The translations under genes and the position numbers were made by a program. Below, one piece after another: positions 29,824 to 40,589 of a stretch of 64,000 bases of DNA (position 1 is its first letter; each line of letters begins with the position of its first letter). The notes under the pieces are model-generated. The model worked only from the letters and a program-made list of their open reading frames with translations, searched no databases and had not been told where the DNA came from. The stretch is from contig NZ_VSSO01000006.1 of assembly GCF_008312885.1 (NCBI RefSeq), positions 62,001-126,000 on the forward strand, written 5' to 3'. The DNA is from Lolliginicoccus suaedae. GTDB lineage: Bacteria; Actinomycetota; Actinomycetes; Mycobacteriales; Mycobacteriaceae.

Positions 29824-32800
29824 CTAGCTGTCCCTGGTGATCAGCGCCCACGCGCCGTCGCCCACATCGCGATGGCGGCCGGGCGTGATCCCTTCCGCAT
29901 CGGTGATACTCAGCACAGTCGCGAGGACCTCGCCCGCGATCAGGTCGCGGTGGCGCTCCGCCCAGGCGAGCCGGTGCTTGGGAACCGCTAGCTCGACGGT
30001 AATGCGGTCGGAGATCGCGAGATCGAGGGCCCGGCGGCATTCCTGGAGCTCACGGATGCGGTCCTTCGCCCAGCCCTCGGACTCCAGGTCCTCGGTCACG
30101 TCGAGATCGAGTACTACCAGCCCAGCCCCGCCCGGCAGCGCAGCGGTGGACTCGGGCTCGGCCGCGACGAGCCGCTGGGTGAACTCGCCGGGCTCCAGGG
30201 TGATCCCCGCCGCGGTGACGGTTCCGTCCGGGTTGGCCGTCCAGTCACCGGACTTGACCGCCCGGATGACGGTCTGCACCTCCTTGCCGAGCCGCGGCCC
30301 CGCGGCCCGGGCATTCACGGCGAGCTCGAACCTGCCGTGGATATCGACATCGGTGGTCAGGTCGATGTGCTTGACGTTCACCTCGTCAGCGATGATGCCG
30401 GTGAACGGGCGCAAGCGGTCAGCATCCTCGGCAGCGATGGTGAGCGACGCCAGGGGCAGGCGCACCCGCAGCTTCTGGGCCTTGCGCACGCTGAGCACCG
30501 CGGAGCACACCGCCCGCGATTCGTCCATCGCCGCGACGAGCTCCCCGTCGAGCGGCACCTCATCGGCGCCCGGCCAGTCCTGCAGGTGCACCGATTCCCC
30601 ACCGGTGAGACCGCGCCAGACGACCTCGCTCATCATGGGCAGCAGCGGCGCCGCGAGCCGGCAAGTGATCTCCAGCACGGTGTGGAGGGTGTCGAACGCC
30701 TCCGGATCAGCATCCTGCCCGGCCCAGAAGCGGGCCCGCGACCGGCGCACGTACCAGTTGGTGAGCGCGTCGCTGAACAATCGCAGCGCATCGCAGGCGG
30801 TGGCGATGTCATTGCCATCGAGCGCCTCGGTCATCACGTCGCGGGTATCGCGCAGCTTCGCGAGGATGTAGCGGTCGAGGACATGCTGCGAGCCGGTGCG
30901 CCAGGTGGCCTGCCGGTCGGCGTAGAGCCGCAGGAAGCTCCAGGCGTTCCAGATGGGCAGCTGGGCCTGGCGGACTCCCTCGCGGATGCCCTGCTCGGTG
31001 ACGATGAGGTTGCCGCCCCGCAGGATCGGCGAGGACATGAGGAACCAGCGCATCGCATCGGAGCCATCGCGGTCGAAGACCTCGTTGACGTCGGGATAGT
31101 TGCCCTTGGACTTGCTCATCTTCAGCCCGTCATCGCCCAGCACGATGCCGTGCGCCACGACGGTGCGGAACGACGGCGAGTCGAACAGGGCGGTGGCGAG
31201 GACGTGGAGGGTGTAGAACCAGCCGCGGGTCTGCCCGTTGTACTCGACGATGAAATCACCCGGGTAGTGGCTCTCGAACCATTCACGGTTCTCGAACGGG
31301 TAGTGCACCTGGGCGAACGGCATCGAGCCGGACTCGAACCAGCAGTCAAGGACCTCGGGCACGCGGCGCATCATGGACTTGCCGGTCGGATCGTCCGGGT
31401 TGGGACGGACGAGCTCGTCGATCTGCGGGCGGTGCAGGTCGGCGGGGCGCACGCCGAAGTCACGCTCGAGATCGTCGAGCGAGCCATACACGTCGATGCG
31501 CGGATAAGCGGGGTCGTCGGAGCGCCATACCGGGATGGGGCTGCCCCAGTAGCGGCTACGGCTGATCGACCAGTCGCGCGCGCCCTCGAGCCACTTGCCG
31601 AACTGCCCATCGCGGATGTGCTCGGGCACCCAGGTGATCTGCTTGTTCAGCTCGACCATGCGGTCACGGATCGCGGGCACGTCGACGAACCAGGACGAGA
31701 CGGCCTTCTGCATCAGCGGGGTGTTGCAGCGCCAGCAATGCGGGTAGGGGTGGTCGTAGGTCTCGTGGCGCAGGAGTATCCCGGCGTTCTTGAGGTCAGC
31801 GATGATCGGCTTGTTGGCCTCGAACACCTGCAGCCCGGCATAGGCGGGTACCTCGCTGGTGAACTCGCCGCGCTCGTTGACCGGTACCACCACCTCGATG
31901 CCTGCGGCGTCGGTGATCAGCTTGTCGTCCTCGCCGAACGCGGGCGCCATGTGGACGATGCCGGTGCCGTCGCTGGTGGTCACGTAGTCGGCCGCAACGA
32001 TCTGGTGCGCGTTGGGCCGGCCGACGAAGAACGAGAACGGCGGATCGTAGGTGATGCCCAGGAGCTCGGCACCGGTGTGGCGGGAGACGATCTCGGGGTG
32101 CTTGCCCAGCTCGCGCGCGTAGTGCGCCAGGCGCGCCTCGGCCAGCAGGTAGCGCTCGCCGTCCTCCGCGCGCACCTGCACGTAGTCGATGCCAGGGTGC
32201 ACCGAGATCGCGAGGTTCGACGGCAGGGTCCACGGCGTCGTGGTCCAGATCAGGGCGCTCGCGCCATTGAGGATGCCGTCGCCGACCTTCGACTCGTGCA
32301 GGGGCATCGCCACGGTCACGGCAGGATCCTGCCGCATCTTGTAGACGTCGTCCATCTTGGTCTCGGTGGCGCTGAGCGGAGTCTCGCAGCGCCAGCAGTA
32401 CCACAGCACCCGGAAGCCCTCGAAGATCAGGCCCTTGTCCCAGAGCGACTGGAACGCCCACATCACCGACTCCATGTAGTCGGTGTCGAGGGTCTTGTAG
32501 TCATTGTCGAAATCGACCCAGCGTGCCTGCCGGGTCACGTAGTCGCGCCACTCCTGGGTGTAGCGCAGCACCGAGGTGCGGCAGGCGTCGTTGAACTCGG
32601 CGATGCCCATCGAGTCGATCTCCGACTTGTGGGTGATGCCTAGTTGCTTCTCGGCCTCGACCTCGGCGGGCAGCCCATGGCAGTCCCAGCCGAAGCGGCG
32701 CTCGACCTTCTTGCCGCGCATGGTCTGGAAGCGGGGCACGAGATCCTTGACGTAGCCGGTGAGCAGGTGCCCGTAGTGCGGCAGGCCGTTGGCGAACGGG

Positions 32801-33045
32801 GGCCCGTCGTAGAAAACGAACTCCGGGGCGTCCGCGCGCTGCTCGATGCTGCGACGGAAGGTGCCCTCGGCGTCCCACTGGGCAAGAACGGCCTTCTCGA
32901 GATCGGGAAACCGCGGCGAGGCATCCGCTGCCCCGGGATAGGCGACCATGGGGTAGGAACCTCCGGGCGCTGCTGCTCCCGTGCCCGCGCTGTCGCGCGC
33001 CGCGCTCGTGCTGCCTGCTGTGCTTCCGGTACCGGTGTCGGACAC
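29824..33045 (-). CDS. ileS: isoleucyl-tRNA synthetase
   Basis: 1073 residues from the chosen start. Class I synthetase: [16 protein letters not shown] (HIGH site), editing domain with [14 protein letters not shown] and [26 protein letters not shown] (KMSKS site, near residue 640), anticodon-binding C-terminus. Of the possible starts, the GTG at 33045 has AGGAG 7 bases before it; an ATG at 32949 would give the usual 1041 residues but its GGAGG lies 11 bases away. The upstream leader carries T-box elements, so translation should respond to uncharged isoleucine tRNA. Neighbour of wag31, as in corynebacteria. Confidence 0.95.
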   Translation of the reverse strand: MSDTGTGSTAGSTSAARDSAGTGAAAPGGSYPMVAYPGAADASPRFPDLEKAVLAQWDAEGTFRRSIEQRADAPEFVFYDGPPFANGLPHYGHLLTGYVKDLVPRFQTMRGKKVERRFGWDCHGLPAEVEAEKQLGITHKSEIDSMGIAEFNDACRTSVLRYTQEWRDYVTRQARWVDFDNDYKTLDTDYMESVMWAFQSLWDKGLIFEGFRVLWYCWRCETPLSATETKMDDVYKMRQDPAVTVAMPLHESKVGDGILNGASALIWTTTPWTLPSNLAISVHPGIDYVQVRAEDGERYLLAEARLAHYARELGKHPEIVSRHTGAELLGITYDPPFSFFVGRPNAHQIVAADYVTTSDGTGIVHMAPAFGEDDKLITDAAGIEVVVPVNERGEFTSEVPAYAGLQVFEANKPIIADLKNAGILLRHETYDHPYPHCWRCNTPLMQKAVSSWFVDVPAIRDRMVELNKQITWVPEHIRDGQFGKWLEGARDWSISRSRYWGSPIPVWRSDDPAYPRIDVYGSLDDLERDFGVRPADLHRPQIDELVRPNPDDPTGKSMMRRVPEVLDCWFESGSMPFAQVHYPFENREWFESHYPGDFIVEYNGQTRGWFYTLHVLATALFDSPSFRTVVAHGIVLGDDGLKMSKSKGNYPDVNEVFDRDGSDAMRWFLMSSPILRGGNLIVTEQGIREGVRQAQLPIWNAWSFLRLYADRQATWRTGSQHVLDRYILAKLRDTRDVMTEALDGNDIATACDALRLFSDALTNWYVRRSRARFWAGQDADPEAFDTLHTVLEITCRLAAPLLPMMSEVVWRGLTGGESVHLQDWPGADEVPLDGELVAAMDESRAVCSAVLSVRKAQKLRVRLPLASLTIAAEDADRLRPFTGIIADEVNVKHIDLTTDVDIHGRFELAVNARAAGPRLGKEVQTVIRAVKSGDWTANPDGTVTAAGITLEPGEFTQRLVAAEPESTAALPGGAGLVVLDLDVTEDLESEGWAKDRIRELQECRRALDLAISDRITVELAVPKHRLAWAERHRDLIAGEVLATVLSITDAEGITPGRHRDVGDGAWALITRDS

Positions 33046-33109
33046 CACTCTGCTCCTCGTGCCTGCGGCCGTGCGGCCTGCATGGTGTAACCCTGGCACG
33101 GGGACGATG

Positions 33110-33285
33110 CGTGCATCCTGCTGCGCGCACCGCGGTACCACCCCGCTTGCGGGACGCATGCGCGCCCCGCCTCTCTGCGTTGGCTATGACGGGCCATCCC
33201 GTTCGGGTCTACTGGGCTGATCGTGCCGCGCGGAGGCCGCCTGATCAGCTGTTCTTCCGAAGGCTCCCCGGTGATCGCCGGATCA
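33110..33285 (-). promoter_or_regulatory. T-box riboswitch leader of ileS (actinobacterial translational type)
   Basis: Reading the minus strand: a specifier candidate ATC (Ile codon, 33273-33275) in GGCGATCACCGGGGAGCC, followed by the conserved TTCGGAAGAAC, a middle stem with CCGAACGGG / CCCGTCATAGCC, and the T-box core GGGGTGGTACCGCGG at 33130-33144, which pairs with the free tRNA 3' end. This is the arrangement known for ileS in Mycobacteriales, where the switch exposes or hides the ribosome site. The rest of 33046-33413 holds the leader's 3' part and, at 33365-33380, a small hairpin after wag31. Confidence 0.88.
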
Positions 33286-33413
33286 ACGCCATTGCTCATC
33301 CCGGCGCATCGTGCTCATGACGTCGTGCTCATGCGCGATCGCCGGGGACGGGCTTGATGATACGGCACCCGAGCGGGTGCATGCCAGCGTCCGGGACGGC
33401 CGTGGCGCGGGAG

Positions 33414-34118
33414 TCAGGAGGCGTTGTTGACCAGGCCCGGTGCCTCGCCCGGAGCCTCGGTGGCATCACGATCCTGCTGGTCCGCGCTTGCTCCCCGGCC
33501 CTGCTGGGCCGGCGCTCCCGATGAGGTGAGGTCCTCGAGCTGTGCCTCGAGGTATGCCTTGAGGCGCACGCGATACTCGCGCTCGAAGGTACGCAGTTGG
33601 TTGATCCGGCCCTCGAGGGTGGTGCGCTGCTCGGCGACCGATGCGAGCAGGTCGGCGTGCTCCTTCTCGGACTCCGCCCGCAGCGCCTCGGCCTTCTCGG
33701 TGGCGCGCGAGACGATGAGGTCGGCCTTCTCCCGCGCATCGGTCACCATGGCCTCGGACTTGTCCCGGGCCTCGGTGGTCATTGCCTTGGTCTCCTCGCG
33801 CGCCCGGGTCAGCAGGGATTCTGCTTCCTCCTGCGCGTCCGAGGTGACGCGGTCAGCGACCGCTTCGGCATGATCGATGATCTTGATGGCGCGGGCGCTG
33901 GGCGATTCCCGGTCCCCGGTGGCGGCCTGGGCGCCCGCGACCGATTCCTCGAGGCTCGATACCCGCTCGGAAAGGTGGGCGTTCTCCTCGCCGAGGCGGG
34001 TCAGCTCCTGCTCCACCAGCTCGAGAAAGGCGTCGACCTCGTCCTCGTCATAGCCACGCTTGCCCAGCGGGGGCTTCTTGAATGCGACATTGCGCACATC
34101 CGAAGGAGTAAGACGCAT
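33414..34118 (-). CDS. wag31: DivIVA-domain polar growth protein Wag31
   Basis: 234 residues. N-terminal DivIVA domain [33 protein letters not shown], then a long coiled coil (about residues 30-70 and 85-190; heptad-rich [20 protein letters not shown]), and a short acidic/Gln-rich tail. Marks cell poles and directs peptidoglycan insertion. ATG chosen at the domain start; GAGG lies 8 bases upstream. The weak palindrome GCACCCG-AG-CGGGTGC at 33365-33380 follows it. Confidence 0.95.
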   Translation of the reverse strand: MRLTPSDVRNVAFKKPPLGKRGYDEDEVDAFLELVEQELTRLGEENAHLSERVSSLEESVAGAQAATGDRESPSARAIKIIDHAEAVADRVTSDAQEEAESLLTRAREETKAMTTEARDKSEAMVTDAREKADLIVSRATEKAEALRAESEKEHADLLASVAEQRTTLEGRINQLRTFEREYRVRLKAYLEAQLEDLTSSGAPAQQGRGASADQQDRDATEAPGEAPGLVNNAS

Positions 34119-34211
34119 CTGCTGTACCTCGCCTTCCTCTCGCGCACCGACGGGCCCGGCACGATGCGAGAGCCCTCCCGGCACGCTCATGCCGATGATC
34201 CGGGCAATACC

Positions 34212-34511
34212 CTACGCGAGACCCGCGGCAATGGCGCCGAGGACATTCTGGAGGATCGCGATTCCGATCAACAGGATCAGCACGGACAGATCGAGACGCA
34301 CGCTCCCGAGCGTCAGCGGCGGGATCATCCTGCGCAGGAAGCGGATTGGTGGGTCAGTCGTCATGAAGATGAACTCGAGGATCACCACCACTGGGCCGGA
34401 TGGCCGCCAATCGCGGGCGAACATGCGAATGAACTCAACGACCACCCGCGCGATCAGCAACAGCGAGTAGATGAACAGCAGCGTCGAGAGCGCGGAGAGG
34501 ATCAGCACCAT
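34212..34511 (-). CDS. YggT family membrane protein
   Basis: 99 residues with two membrane segments (about 5-25 and 72-97). Conserved PPIRFLRRMIPP after ILEFIFMTTD is the YggT motif. Located between sepF and wag31 as in all Mycobacteriales; likely envelope- or division-linked, function not established. Confidence 0.9.
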   Translation of the reverse strand: MVLILSALSTLLFIYSLLLIARVVVEFIRMFARDWRPSGPVVVILEFIFMTTDPPIRFLRRMIPPLTLGSVRLDLSVLILLIGIAILQNVLGAIAAGLA

Positions 34512-34575
34512 GCCGTCACTCTGCCTGAATTCGCCGGTAGGAACAAACCATGTTGCAGCCCGCTCGGCGCCACCC

Positions 34576-35244
34576 TCACCTGCCCTGGTTCAGGCTGGTC
34601 TCCGCGATCCGGCGGCGGTCCTCGGCCGAGACATCAATGTCGGCCGGGGAGAGCAGGAAGACCTTCGAGGCGACCTTCTCGAAGTTGCCATTGAGCGCGA
34701 ACGCGCAGCCACCGGCGAAGTCGAGCACCCGCTTGGCATCAGCGCCAGGCATGTCGTTGAGGTCCATGATGACCGGGATGCCGTCGCGGAACTGCTCGCC
34801 GATGGTGCGGGCCTCGCTGAAGTCCCGGGGGCGCAGCGTCGTGATCTTGGCCAGCACGCTCACGTCCTCTGCGGGTGCTGCCATCCTGCGATCGGGCTCG
34901 CTGCGGCGCGGCGGGGCCACGGGGCGCGGGGGCTGGACACGATCGAAGTCCTCGACGGCGGGCGGGGGCGCCATGGGGCGCATCTGGCGGGGATCGCCAC
35001 CGAAGCGATCGCGGTCGTAGGGATCGCGCTCGAAGCCACCCTGGGGCGGGAACGGGGCAGGCTCGGGACGCCGCTGCGAGGGGACGTAGGTGCCGGGCCG
35101 GTATCCGGTCGGCTCGTCGAAGCGTCCGGGCGGCAGGTCACGACGGCCGCGGCCGCGCTGATCCACGTCGTCGACGTAATCGTCCTCGTACTCCGCGGGG
35201 GGCACGAGAGCGAAGTACTCCTTGATCTTCTGCATTGCGCTCAT
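34576..35244 (-). CDS. sepF: cell division protein SepF
   Basis: 222 residues. An N-terminal amphipathic membrane-binding helix (MSAMQKIKEYFALV), a long Pro/Arg-rich disordered linker (residues 20-130) and the C-terminal SepF domain with VIMDLNDMPGADAKRVLDFAGGCAF and EKVASKVFLLSP. Anchors FtsZ to the membrane and is essential in mycobacteria, which lack FtsA. ATG preceded by AGGAAGG. Confidence 0.95.
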   Translation of the reverse strand: MSAMQKIKEYFALVPPAEYEDDYVDDVDQRGRGRRDLPPGRFDEPTGYRPGTYVPSQRRPEPAPFPPQGGFERDPYDRDRFGGDPRQMRPMAPPPAVEDFDRVQPPRPVAPPRRSEPDRRMAAPAEDVSVLAKITTLRPRDFSEARTIGEQFRDGIPVIMDLNDMPGADAKRVLDFAGGCAFALNGNFEKVASKVFLLSPADIDVSAEDRRRIAETSLNQGR

Positions 35245-35349
35245 GGATTGACCTTCCTGGGGCGACGAGGAGGCATGGCCTGGTCGATGGACGTGGCCCG
35301 GAGCGGGCACCGTTCGTGATGGCGGGGGAAGCCGGTTCACCATTGATGG

Positions 35350-36093
35350 TTACGGCGAGGTTATCGGCCTCGGCCCTAACAATGCGGTACCGACACGCAC
35401 ACAAGTTGATCCATGGCGTATTGCGATCGGGGCATCCGCCGACATTCCCGCCGAGAGCGTGGTAGCGAACGGGAAGGTCGCGACGAACCGGTCATGGACC
35501 TGCCGCAGCCTGGCGAACTCCTGCTCGGTGTCGCTGCCCAGCGGTGGCACGGCCATGAGCCCAGCGAGCTCGAGCCCGGGCAGCGCCGCGACGATCTCGC
35601 CGAGCCGGGGCAAGTCTTCGATGCGGGCGCCGCCGCGCGACGGATCGCCATCGAGGCTGACCTGCAGGCAGACCCGCAGCACAGTGTCGCGCTCGCGCGC
35701 GTCGAGAGCGGTGGCTGCTGCTCGCGACAGAGCGCGCGCGAGCTTCTCATTGTCCACGGACTGGACCACGGCGGCCCACCGGACCACATTGCTCGCCTTG
35801 TTGCGCTGGAGCCGACCGATCATGTGCCAGGCGATCGGCGCGCCAGGCTCAGCGAGGGCGAGCTCCTCCGCCTTCGGCCCGGCCTCCTGCGCGCGGGACT
35901 CACCGAGCTCGGCGCACCCGAGCAGGCGCAGGATCCGCGCATCGGAGGCGGGGAAGAACTTCGTCACGGGCAGCAGCTGCACGCTCCCGGCTGGCCGGCC
36001 CGCCTCGCGGCAGGCCTCGGCGATGCGTGCTCGCTGGTCGTCGAGGGCTTTGGCGATCTCGTGGGCCCGGGGCGTCTCGAGGATGTTGCTCAC
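35350..36093 (-). CDS. YggS-family PLP homeostasis protein
   Basis: 247 residues. Alanine-racemase-like fold I with VQLLPVTKFFPASDARIL (PLP Lys in VTK), GESRAQEAGPKAEEL, AWHMIGRLQRNKASNVV, LELAGLMAVPPLG and SAGMSADAPIAIRHGSTCVRVG. Binds PLP without enzymatic activity and buffers the vitamer pool. GTG start overlaps the pgeF stop (GTGA), so it is translated with it. Conserved position in the division cluster. Confidence 0.93.
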   Translation of the reverse strand: MSNILETPRAHEIAKALDDQRARIAEACREAGRPAGSVQLLPVTKFFPASDARILRLLGCAELGESRAQEAGPKAEELALAEPGAPIAWHMIGRLQRNKASNVVRWAAVVQSVDNEKLARALSRAAATALDARERDTVLRVCLQVSLDGDPSRGGARIEDLPRLGEIVAALPGLELAGLMAVPPLGSDTEQEFARLRQVHDRFVATFPFATTLSAGMSADAPIAIRHGSTCVRVGTALLGPRPITSP

Positions 36094-36800
36094 GATGCGG
36101 CATCCTGCCAGATGACCGAGGCAAGCCTTCCGGTCGGAGCCTCCCTGCGGTGGCTGAACAGGTCCGCGCACTCGATGGTGCAGCGCGGGTCGCGCCGGAT
36201 GCGCGCAACGCCAAGGGCCTCGAGCTGCTCATGGAGCCCGTTGGGCAGATCGAGCGCGGGCGTGCCCCAGCTGGTCTCGGCGGCGCTGCCGGGCAACCGG
36301 GCACTGACCTCGTCACGCATGGATGCGGGCACCTCGTAGCACTGGCCGCATGCTCCTGGCCCGAGGTACGCCTCGATGGCGCCCGCGGTCGCCCCGAGAC
36401 CGATCATCGCGGTCACGGTCTCCCGCGCGATGCCGTCCTCGGCGCCCTTGCGCCCGGCATGCGCGGCACCGATGATCCCAGCGGAGTGGTCGGCGAGCAG
36501 GATCGGTATGCAATCGGCGGTCAGCACGGCCAGGGCGAGGCCGGGCACGTCGGTGACCACCGCGTCAGTGCTGGGCAGGGGGCCGTCAACGGGCTCCCGC
36601 ACCACGGCCACGCGCGTGCCATGCACCTGGTCCATCCAGACTATGCGGGATGCTTCCATGCCCATCAACAGCGAGAGACGCCGCCGGTTCTCGGTCACGA
36701 GTTCCGGGGCGTCTCCCACGTGCACACCAAGGTTGAGGGATTCAAAGGGAGCTGGCGACACTCCACCGTGGCGCGTGGTGATGAGCTGGTGGATGGTCAT
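36090..36800 (-). CDS. pgeF: peptidoglycan-editing factor PgeF (laccase domain, DUF152)
   Basis: 236 residues. Zinc-site motifs: MDQVHGTRV, VLTADCIPILLAD (Cys ligand), AAHAGRKGAEDGI (His ligand) and LGPGACGQCYEV. Homologues clear wrongly incorporated amino acids from muropeptide precursors or act on purine nucleosides. The ATG giving M-T-I-H-Q was chosen: GGGGAG precedes it. Between ftsZ and yggS, as in Mtb (Rv2149c). Confidence 0.9.
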   Translation of the reverse strand: MTIHQLITTRHGGVSPAPFESLNLGVHVGDAPELVTENRRRLSLLMGMEASRIVWMDQVHGTRVAVVREPVDGPLPSTDAVVTDVPGLALAVLTADCIPILLADHSAGIIGAAHAGRKGAEDGIARETVTAMIGLGATAGAIEAYLGPGACGQCYEVPASMRDEVSARLPGSAAETSWGTPALDLPNGLHEQLEALGVARIRRDPRCTIECADLFSHRREAPTGRLASVIWQDAAS

Positions 36801-36877
36801 CGTCGCTCCCCTTGGTTCCGCACGGCCTTGGCTCGATTGTGCCACCTGCCTTCGCAGTGCCGCGCGGTCCCGTAGCG

Positions 36878-38116
36878 TCAGCGCATGAAGTCAGGGACGT
36901 CCAGATCGGGATCATCATCGATGAAACCGTCGTTGCCACGACTACGTCCACGACTGACGGGGACCTCATCGCGGCGGCCTGGCACGTCGCCCCGCCGACC
37001 GCGGTCAGGCACGGATGGCAGGTCTCCGCCGAAGCGTCCACCGCGGCCCGAGCCGTAGTCACGGTCCCGGCCGAGATCCGGGCCGCTGCGACGGCCAGGC
37101 TGCTCCGGCTGGCGGGCAGCTGCCTGCCGCTGGGGCTCGCGCCGCTCGTCGCGGGCGCTGCGCGCCGCGGGAGCACCGTCGAATCCTGCCGCGATGACAG
37201 TGATGCGCACCTCGTCGCCGAGCGAGTCATCGATGACCGTGCCAAAGATGATGTTCGCATCGACGTGCGCGGCCTCCTCCACGAGGCTCGCGGCGTCGTG
37301 GATCTCGAACAGGCCGAGATCGGAGCCACCTGCGATGGAGAGGAGCACGCCGTGCGCGCCGTCCATGGAGGCCTCGAGCAGCGGGGAGTTGATCGCTGCC
37401 TCGGCCGCCTTGACCGCACGGCCCTCGCCGCGGGAGGAGCCGATGCCCATCAGTGCCGTTCCGGCACCGGACATCACTCCCTTGACGTCGGCGAAGTCGA
37501 CGTTGATCAGGCCGGGGGTGGTGATGAGGTCAGTGATGCCCTGCACACCGTTGAGGAGCACCTCATCGGCGGAGCGGAAGGCATCCATCAGGCTGACAGC
37601 GGCGTCGCCGAGCTGGAGCAGCCGGTCGTTGGGGATCACGATGAGGGTGTCGCAGGTCTCGCGCAGCGCGGCGATGCCAGCCTCGGCCTGAGCACCGCGC
37701 CGCTTCCCCTCGAAGGAGAACGGCCGGGTGACCACGCCGACGGTGAGCGCACCGAGCTTTCGGGCGATGCTCCCGACGACTGGCGCGCCGCCAGTGCCGG
37801 TTCCACCACCTTCACCGGCGGTGACGAAGACCATGTCAGCGCCCTTGAGCACTTCCTCGATCTCGTTCTTGTGGTCTTCGGCTGCCTTGCGACCGACCTC
37901 GGGGTCTGCTCCAGCGCCGAGTCCTCGGGTGAGTTCTCGGCCGACGTCGAGCTTGACGTCGGCATCGCTCATCAGCAGTGCTTGTGCATCCGTGTTGATG
38001 GCAATGAACTCAACTCCTTTGAGTCCTGCCTCGATCATTCGGTTGACAGCGTTGACCCCACCGCCGCCGATGCCGACGACCTTGATAACGGCGAGGTAGT
38101 TGTGCGGGGGCGTCAT
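36878..38116 (-). CDS. ftsZ: cell division protein FtsZ
   Basis: 412 residues. Tubulin-like GTPase: [20 protein letters not shown], the GTP signature [35 protein letters not shown], then a C-terminal linker rich in Arg/Gly/Asp (about 310-395) and the conserved C-terminal peptide [13 protein letters not shown], which binds SepF and FtsW. Start ATG with GGAAGG upstream. Has its own promoter region (see 38185-38224) and is cut off from ftsQ by a terminator. Confidence 0.98.
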   Translation of the reverse strand: MTPPHNYLAVIKVVGIGGGGVNAVNRMIEAGLKGVEFIAINTDAQALLMSDADVKLDVGRELTRGLGAGADPEVGRKAAEDHKNEIEEVLKGADMVFVTAGEGGGTGTGGAPVVGSIARKLGALTVGVVTRPFSFEGKRRGAQAEAGIAALRETCDTLIVIPNDRLLQLGDAAVSLMDAFRSADEVLLNGVQGITDLITTPGLINVDFADVKGVMSGAGTALMGIGSSRGEGRAVKAAEAAINSPLLEASMDGAHGVLLSIAGGSDLGLFEIHDAASLVEEAAHVDANIIFGTVIDDSLGDEVRITVIAAGFDGAPAARSARDERREPQRQAAARQPEQPGRRSGPDLGRDRDYGSGRGGRFGGDLPSVPDRGRRGDVPGRRDEVPVSRGRSRGNDGFIDDDPDLDVPDFMR

Positions 38117-38184
38117 GGGCTCTCGCCTTCCATGTGTCTTGCTCTATCAGCGTTCTACGGGACTTTCGGCAGGAAGCTTGGGAT

Positions 38185-38224
38185 CTAACCCTCAACCTCA
38201 ACCATAGGGTTAGAGTTATGTCAA
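38185..38224 (-). promoter_or_regulatory. ftsZ promoter with inverted repeat
   Basis: On the minus strand a TTGACA (38219-38224) is followed by a perfect 8-bp inverted repeat CTAACCCT-N13-AGGGTTAG (38185-38213) lying where the spacer and -10 region would be. No clean -10 hexamer is visible, which would fit a regulated promoter. Confidence 0.5.
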
Positions 38225-38361
38225 GTACCTGACTGCCGGAAACGCTAGGCATCACGGATGCGCAACGCCATTAGGCGCGCCGATACCGCACAGTTATTTC
38301 TTCCTGCCGAAACCTTGTCCTCCGATCAGCGGGCACCAGCGCGCCACGACGAGCACGACAA

Positions 38362-38392
38362 GGCCCCCGCGCCACCATCTCGCGCGGGGGCC
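38362..38392 (-). terminator. terminator downstream of ftsQ
   Basis: 11-bp perfect stem (GGCCCCCGCGC and complement) with a 9-base loop, followed on the minus strand by CTTGTCGT; 11 bases after the ftsQ stop. It divides the mra/mur/ftsQ unit from ftsZ. Confidence 0.75.
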
Positions 38393-38403
38393 AGCACCAC
38401 CGA

Positions 38404-39087
38404 TCAGCGAATCACCGGCAAGCTCGGGCTCGAGACGTCATACACCTGCCCCGGCTGCGTCAGCAACGCCTCCGCCACCCGGGCCTTGTACGCCGAATCC
38501 CCTGCATCCCCCCAGATCACGGTCCTGCCATCGGTCAGGAGGAGCTGCACATCGACCCGCGAGCCCGCACGAGCCTCCTCGACCATTCCGCGCATCTCCC
38601 CCGCCAGCGACGCCAGTACATCCAGCGCGGCGCGCGTCGCCGGATCATCCTCGCCAGGCTCCTCGGTGACCAAGCGCGGCAGGCCTTCCGGCGGCGGCTC
38701 CACCGCGAAAACAACACCCCCAGCGTCCATCAGGTGGGAACCGCCAGGGCCATCGAAGAACACTGCCGGCACGCGCTCAACGACCTCGACGCGCAACGTC
38801 GACGGCAGCACCCGCGAGACCCGCGCCTCGGCCACCTTCGGTATTCCGGCGACACGAGCAGCGACCTCATGAGTATCGACCTGCAGCAACGGCGTGCCCT
38901 CCGCGACGTCGATCACCCCACGCACCGCTTCCTCCGGGACCGACGGGGCAGCCTGGACCTCGACCGAGCGCACCGACAGCAGCGAGCTGAACCACGCCAC
39001 CGCGAATGCCCCTGCCAGCAGGCCCACGACCAGCAATCCCGCCAGCACGAACCGCCAGCGGTGCAGGAAGGAACGAACCGCCGTCAC
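38404..39087 (-). CDS. ftsQ: cell division protein FtsQ
   Basis: 227 residues. Short cytoplasmic tail, one membrane segment (about 14-34), then the POTRA domain ([43 protein letters not shown]) and FtsQ beta domain ([31 protein letters not shown]). Bridges cytosolic and periplasmic divisome parts. GTG start overlaps the murC stop (GTGA). Confidence 0.94.
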   Translation of the reverse strand: MTAVRSFLHRWRFVLAGLLVVGLLAGAFAVAWFSSLLSVRSVEVQAAPSVPEEAVRGVIDVAEGTPLLQVDTHEVAARVAGIPKVAEARVSRVLPSTLRVEVVERVPAVFFDGPGGSHLMDAGGVVFAVEPPPEGLPRLVTEEPGEDDPATRAALDVLASLAGEMRGMVEEARAGSRVDVQLLLTDGRTVIWGDAGDSAYKARVAEALLTQPGQVYDVSSPSLPVIR

Positions 39088-40589
39088 CGGCCCTCCCGGG
39101 CACCCTCGCCTGGCCGCGCGAGGTTGCGCCGCGACCGGATCCCATCGAGGATCACCGGGCCCAGCATCGTCACATCGCCCGCGCCCATCGTCAGCACCAG
39201 GTCACCGGGGCGCGCGAGCCCCGCCAGCTGCACCGGCAGCTCCGACACATCAGGCTGGTAATGCACCGGCTTGGTGACCTGCCGCGCGATGAGATCACCC
39301 GTCACGCCCGGCCTCGGCTCCTCGCGCGCGCCGTACACATCGAGCACGATCACCTCGTCCGCGAGATCGAGCGCCGCGGCGAACTCGGTCGCGAAGATCT
39401 CGGTCCGCGAGTACATGTGCGGCTGGAAGACCACTACGACCTTGCCGGTCGGATACTCCGGGGCGGCGGCCTTCTCCTCGGCGATCATGTCCTGCGCGGC
39501 GCGCAGCACGGCCCGCACCTCGGTGGGGTGATGCGCGTAGTCGTCATACAACCGCACGCCCGCCTCCCGGCCCACGTACTGGAAGCGGCGACGCACTCCC
39601 CCGAACCCCTCGAGGCCCTCGAGCACCTCATTGGTGGGAGCGCCGATCTCACGGGCGGCGAGCAGCGCCGCGAGCGCATTGAGCGCCATGTGCCTGCCGG
39701 GCACGGCCAGGCGCATCACCACCGGCTCCTCGGCCCCTGCCAGCCGGACCTGGCCGACCCCGCCACCATCGCGGGCCTCCCAGCCCAGCAGCTCCGCACC
39801 GAGCTCCACCCCGCCGAGCGGCTCATCGGTGGAGCCATAACCGACCACCCGGATGCCCCGGGCAGCCGTGCGCACGGCGAACTCGCGCGACCCCGGATCC
39901 TCGATGCAAGCGACGACCACGCCGCCCTCGACCACCCGGTCCGCGAAGGAGTCGAAGATCTTCACATACGCCTCGGCCGAGCCGTAGTAGTCGAGATGAT
40001 CCGCCTCCACATTGGTGACGATCGCTACCCGCGGCTCGTAGCGGAGCAGGGAGCCGTCGCTCTCGTCCGCCTCGGCGACGAAGATGCCACCGGTACCGTG
40101 GTGAGCATTGGTGCCGGCCTCGTTGAGCTCGCCACCGACCGCGAACGAGGGATCGAGATGGCAATGCTGCAGCGCCACCACCAGCAGCGAGGTCGTCGAC
40201 GTCTTGCCGTGCGTGCCCGCGACGAGAACCGGATCGCTGCCCTCCATCAGCTGGGCGAGAACATCGGGCCGATACGTCGTGGGGATGCCGCGCCGCTGCG
40301 CCTCGAGAAGCTCGGGATTGTCCTTCTTGATCGCGGCCTCGGTGCTCACCACCAGCGTCGGTCCGCCCTCGAGCAGGTCGAGCGCGGACGCGTCATGGCC
40401 CACACGGACCGACGCGCCGCGCGCGCGCAGGTCAAGCAGCACCCGGCTCTCCTTAGCGTCCGAGCCGGAGACCTCCGCGCCCCGCGCGATCAGGATGCGA
40501 GCGATGCCCGACATCCCGGCGCCACCGATCCCGATCATGTGGACGCGCTGGAGCTGCTCGGGCAGTTCCACGCCATTCGACCCCGTCAT
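39084..40589 (-). CDS. murC: UDP-N-acetylmuramate-L-alanine ligase
   Basis: 501 residues. Mur ligase: [18 protein letters not shown] (UDP-binding), ATP loop [41 protein letters not shown], and C-terminal [15 protein letters not shown]. Adds the first amino acid of the stem peptide. ATG overlaps the murG stop (ATGA). Confidence 0.96.
   Translation of the reverse strand: MTGSNGVELPEQLQRVHMIGIGGAGMSGIARILIARGAEVSGSDAKESRVLLDLRARGASVRVGHDASALDLLEGGPTLVVSTEAAIKKDNPELLEAQRRGIPTTYRPDVLAQLMEGSDPVLVAGTHGKTSTTSLLVVALQHCHLDPSFAVGGELNEAGTNAHHGTGGIFVAEADESDGSLLRYEPRVAIVTNVEADHLDYYGSAEAYVKIFDSFADRVVEGGVVVACIEDPGSREFAVRTAARGIRVVGYGSTDEPLGGVELGAELLGWEARDGGGVGQVRLAGAEEPVVMRLAVPGRHMALNALAALLAAREIGAPTNEVLEGLEGFGGVRRRFQYVGREAGVRLYDDYAHHPTEVRAVLRAAQDMIAEEKAAAPEYPTGKVVVVFQPHMYSRTEIFATEFAAALDLADEVIVLDVYGAREEPRPGVTGDLIARQVTKPVHYQPDVSELPVQLAGLARPGDLVLTMGAGDVTMLGPVILDGIRSRRNLARPGEGAREGR

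Noticed and set aside
30337-32643. 768-residue plus-strand frame opposite ileS
   Set aside because: Antisense shadow of ileS.
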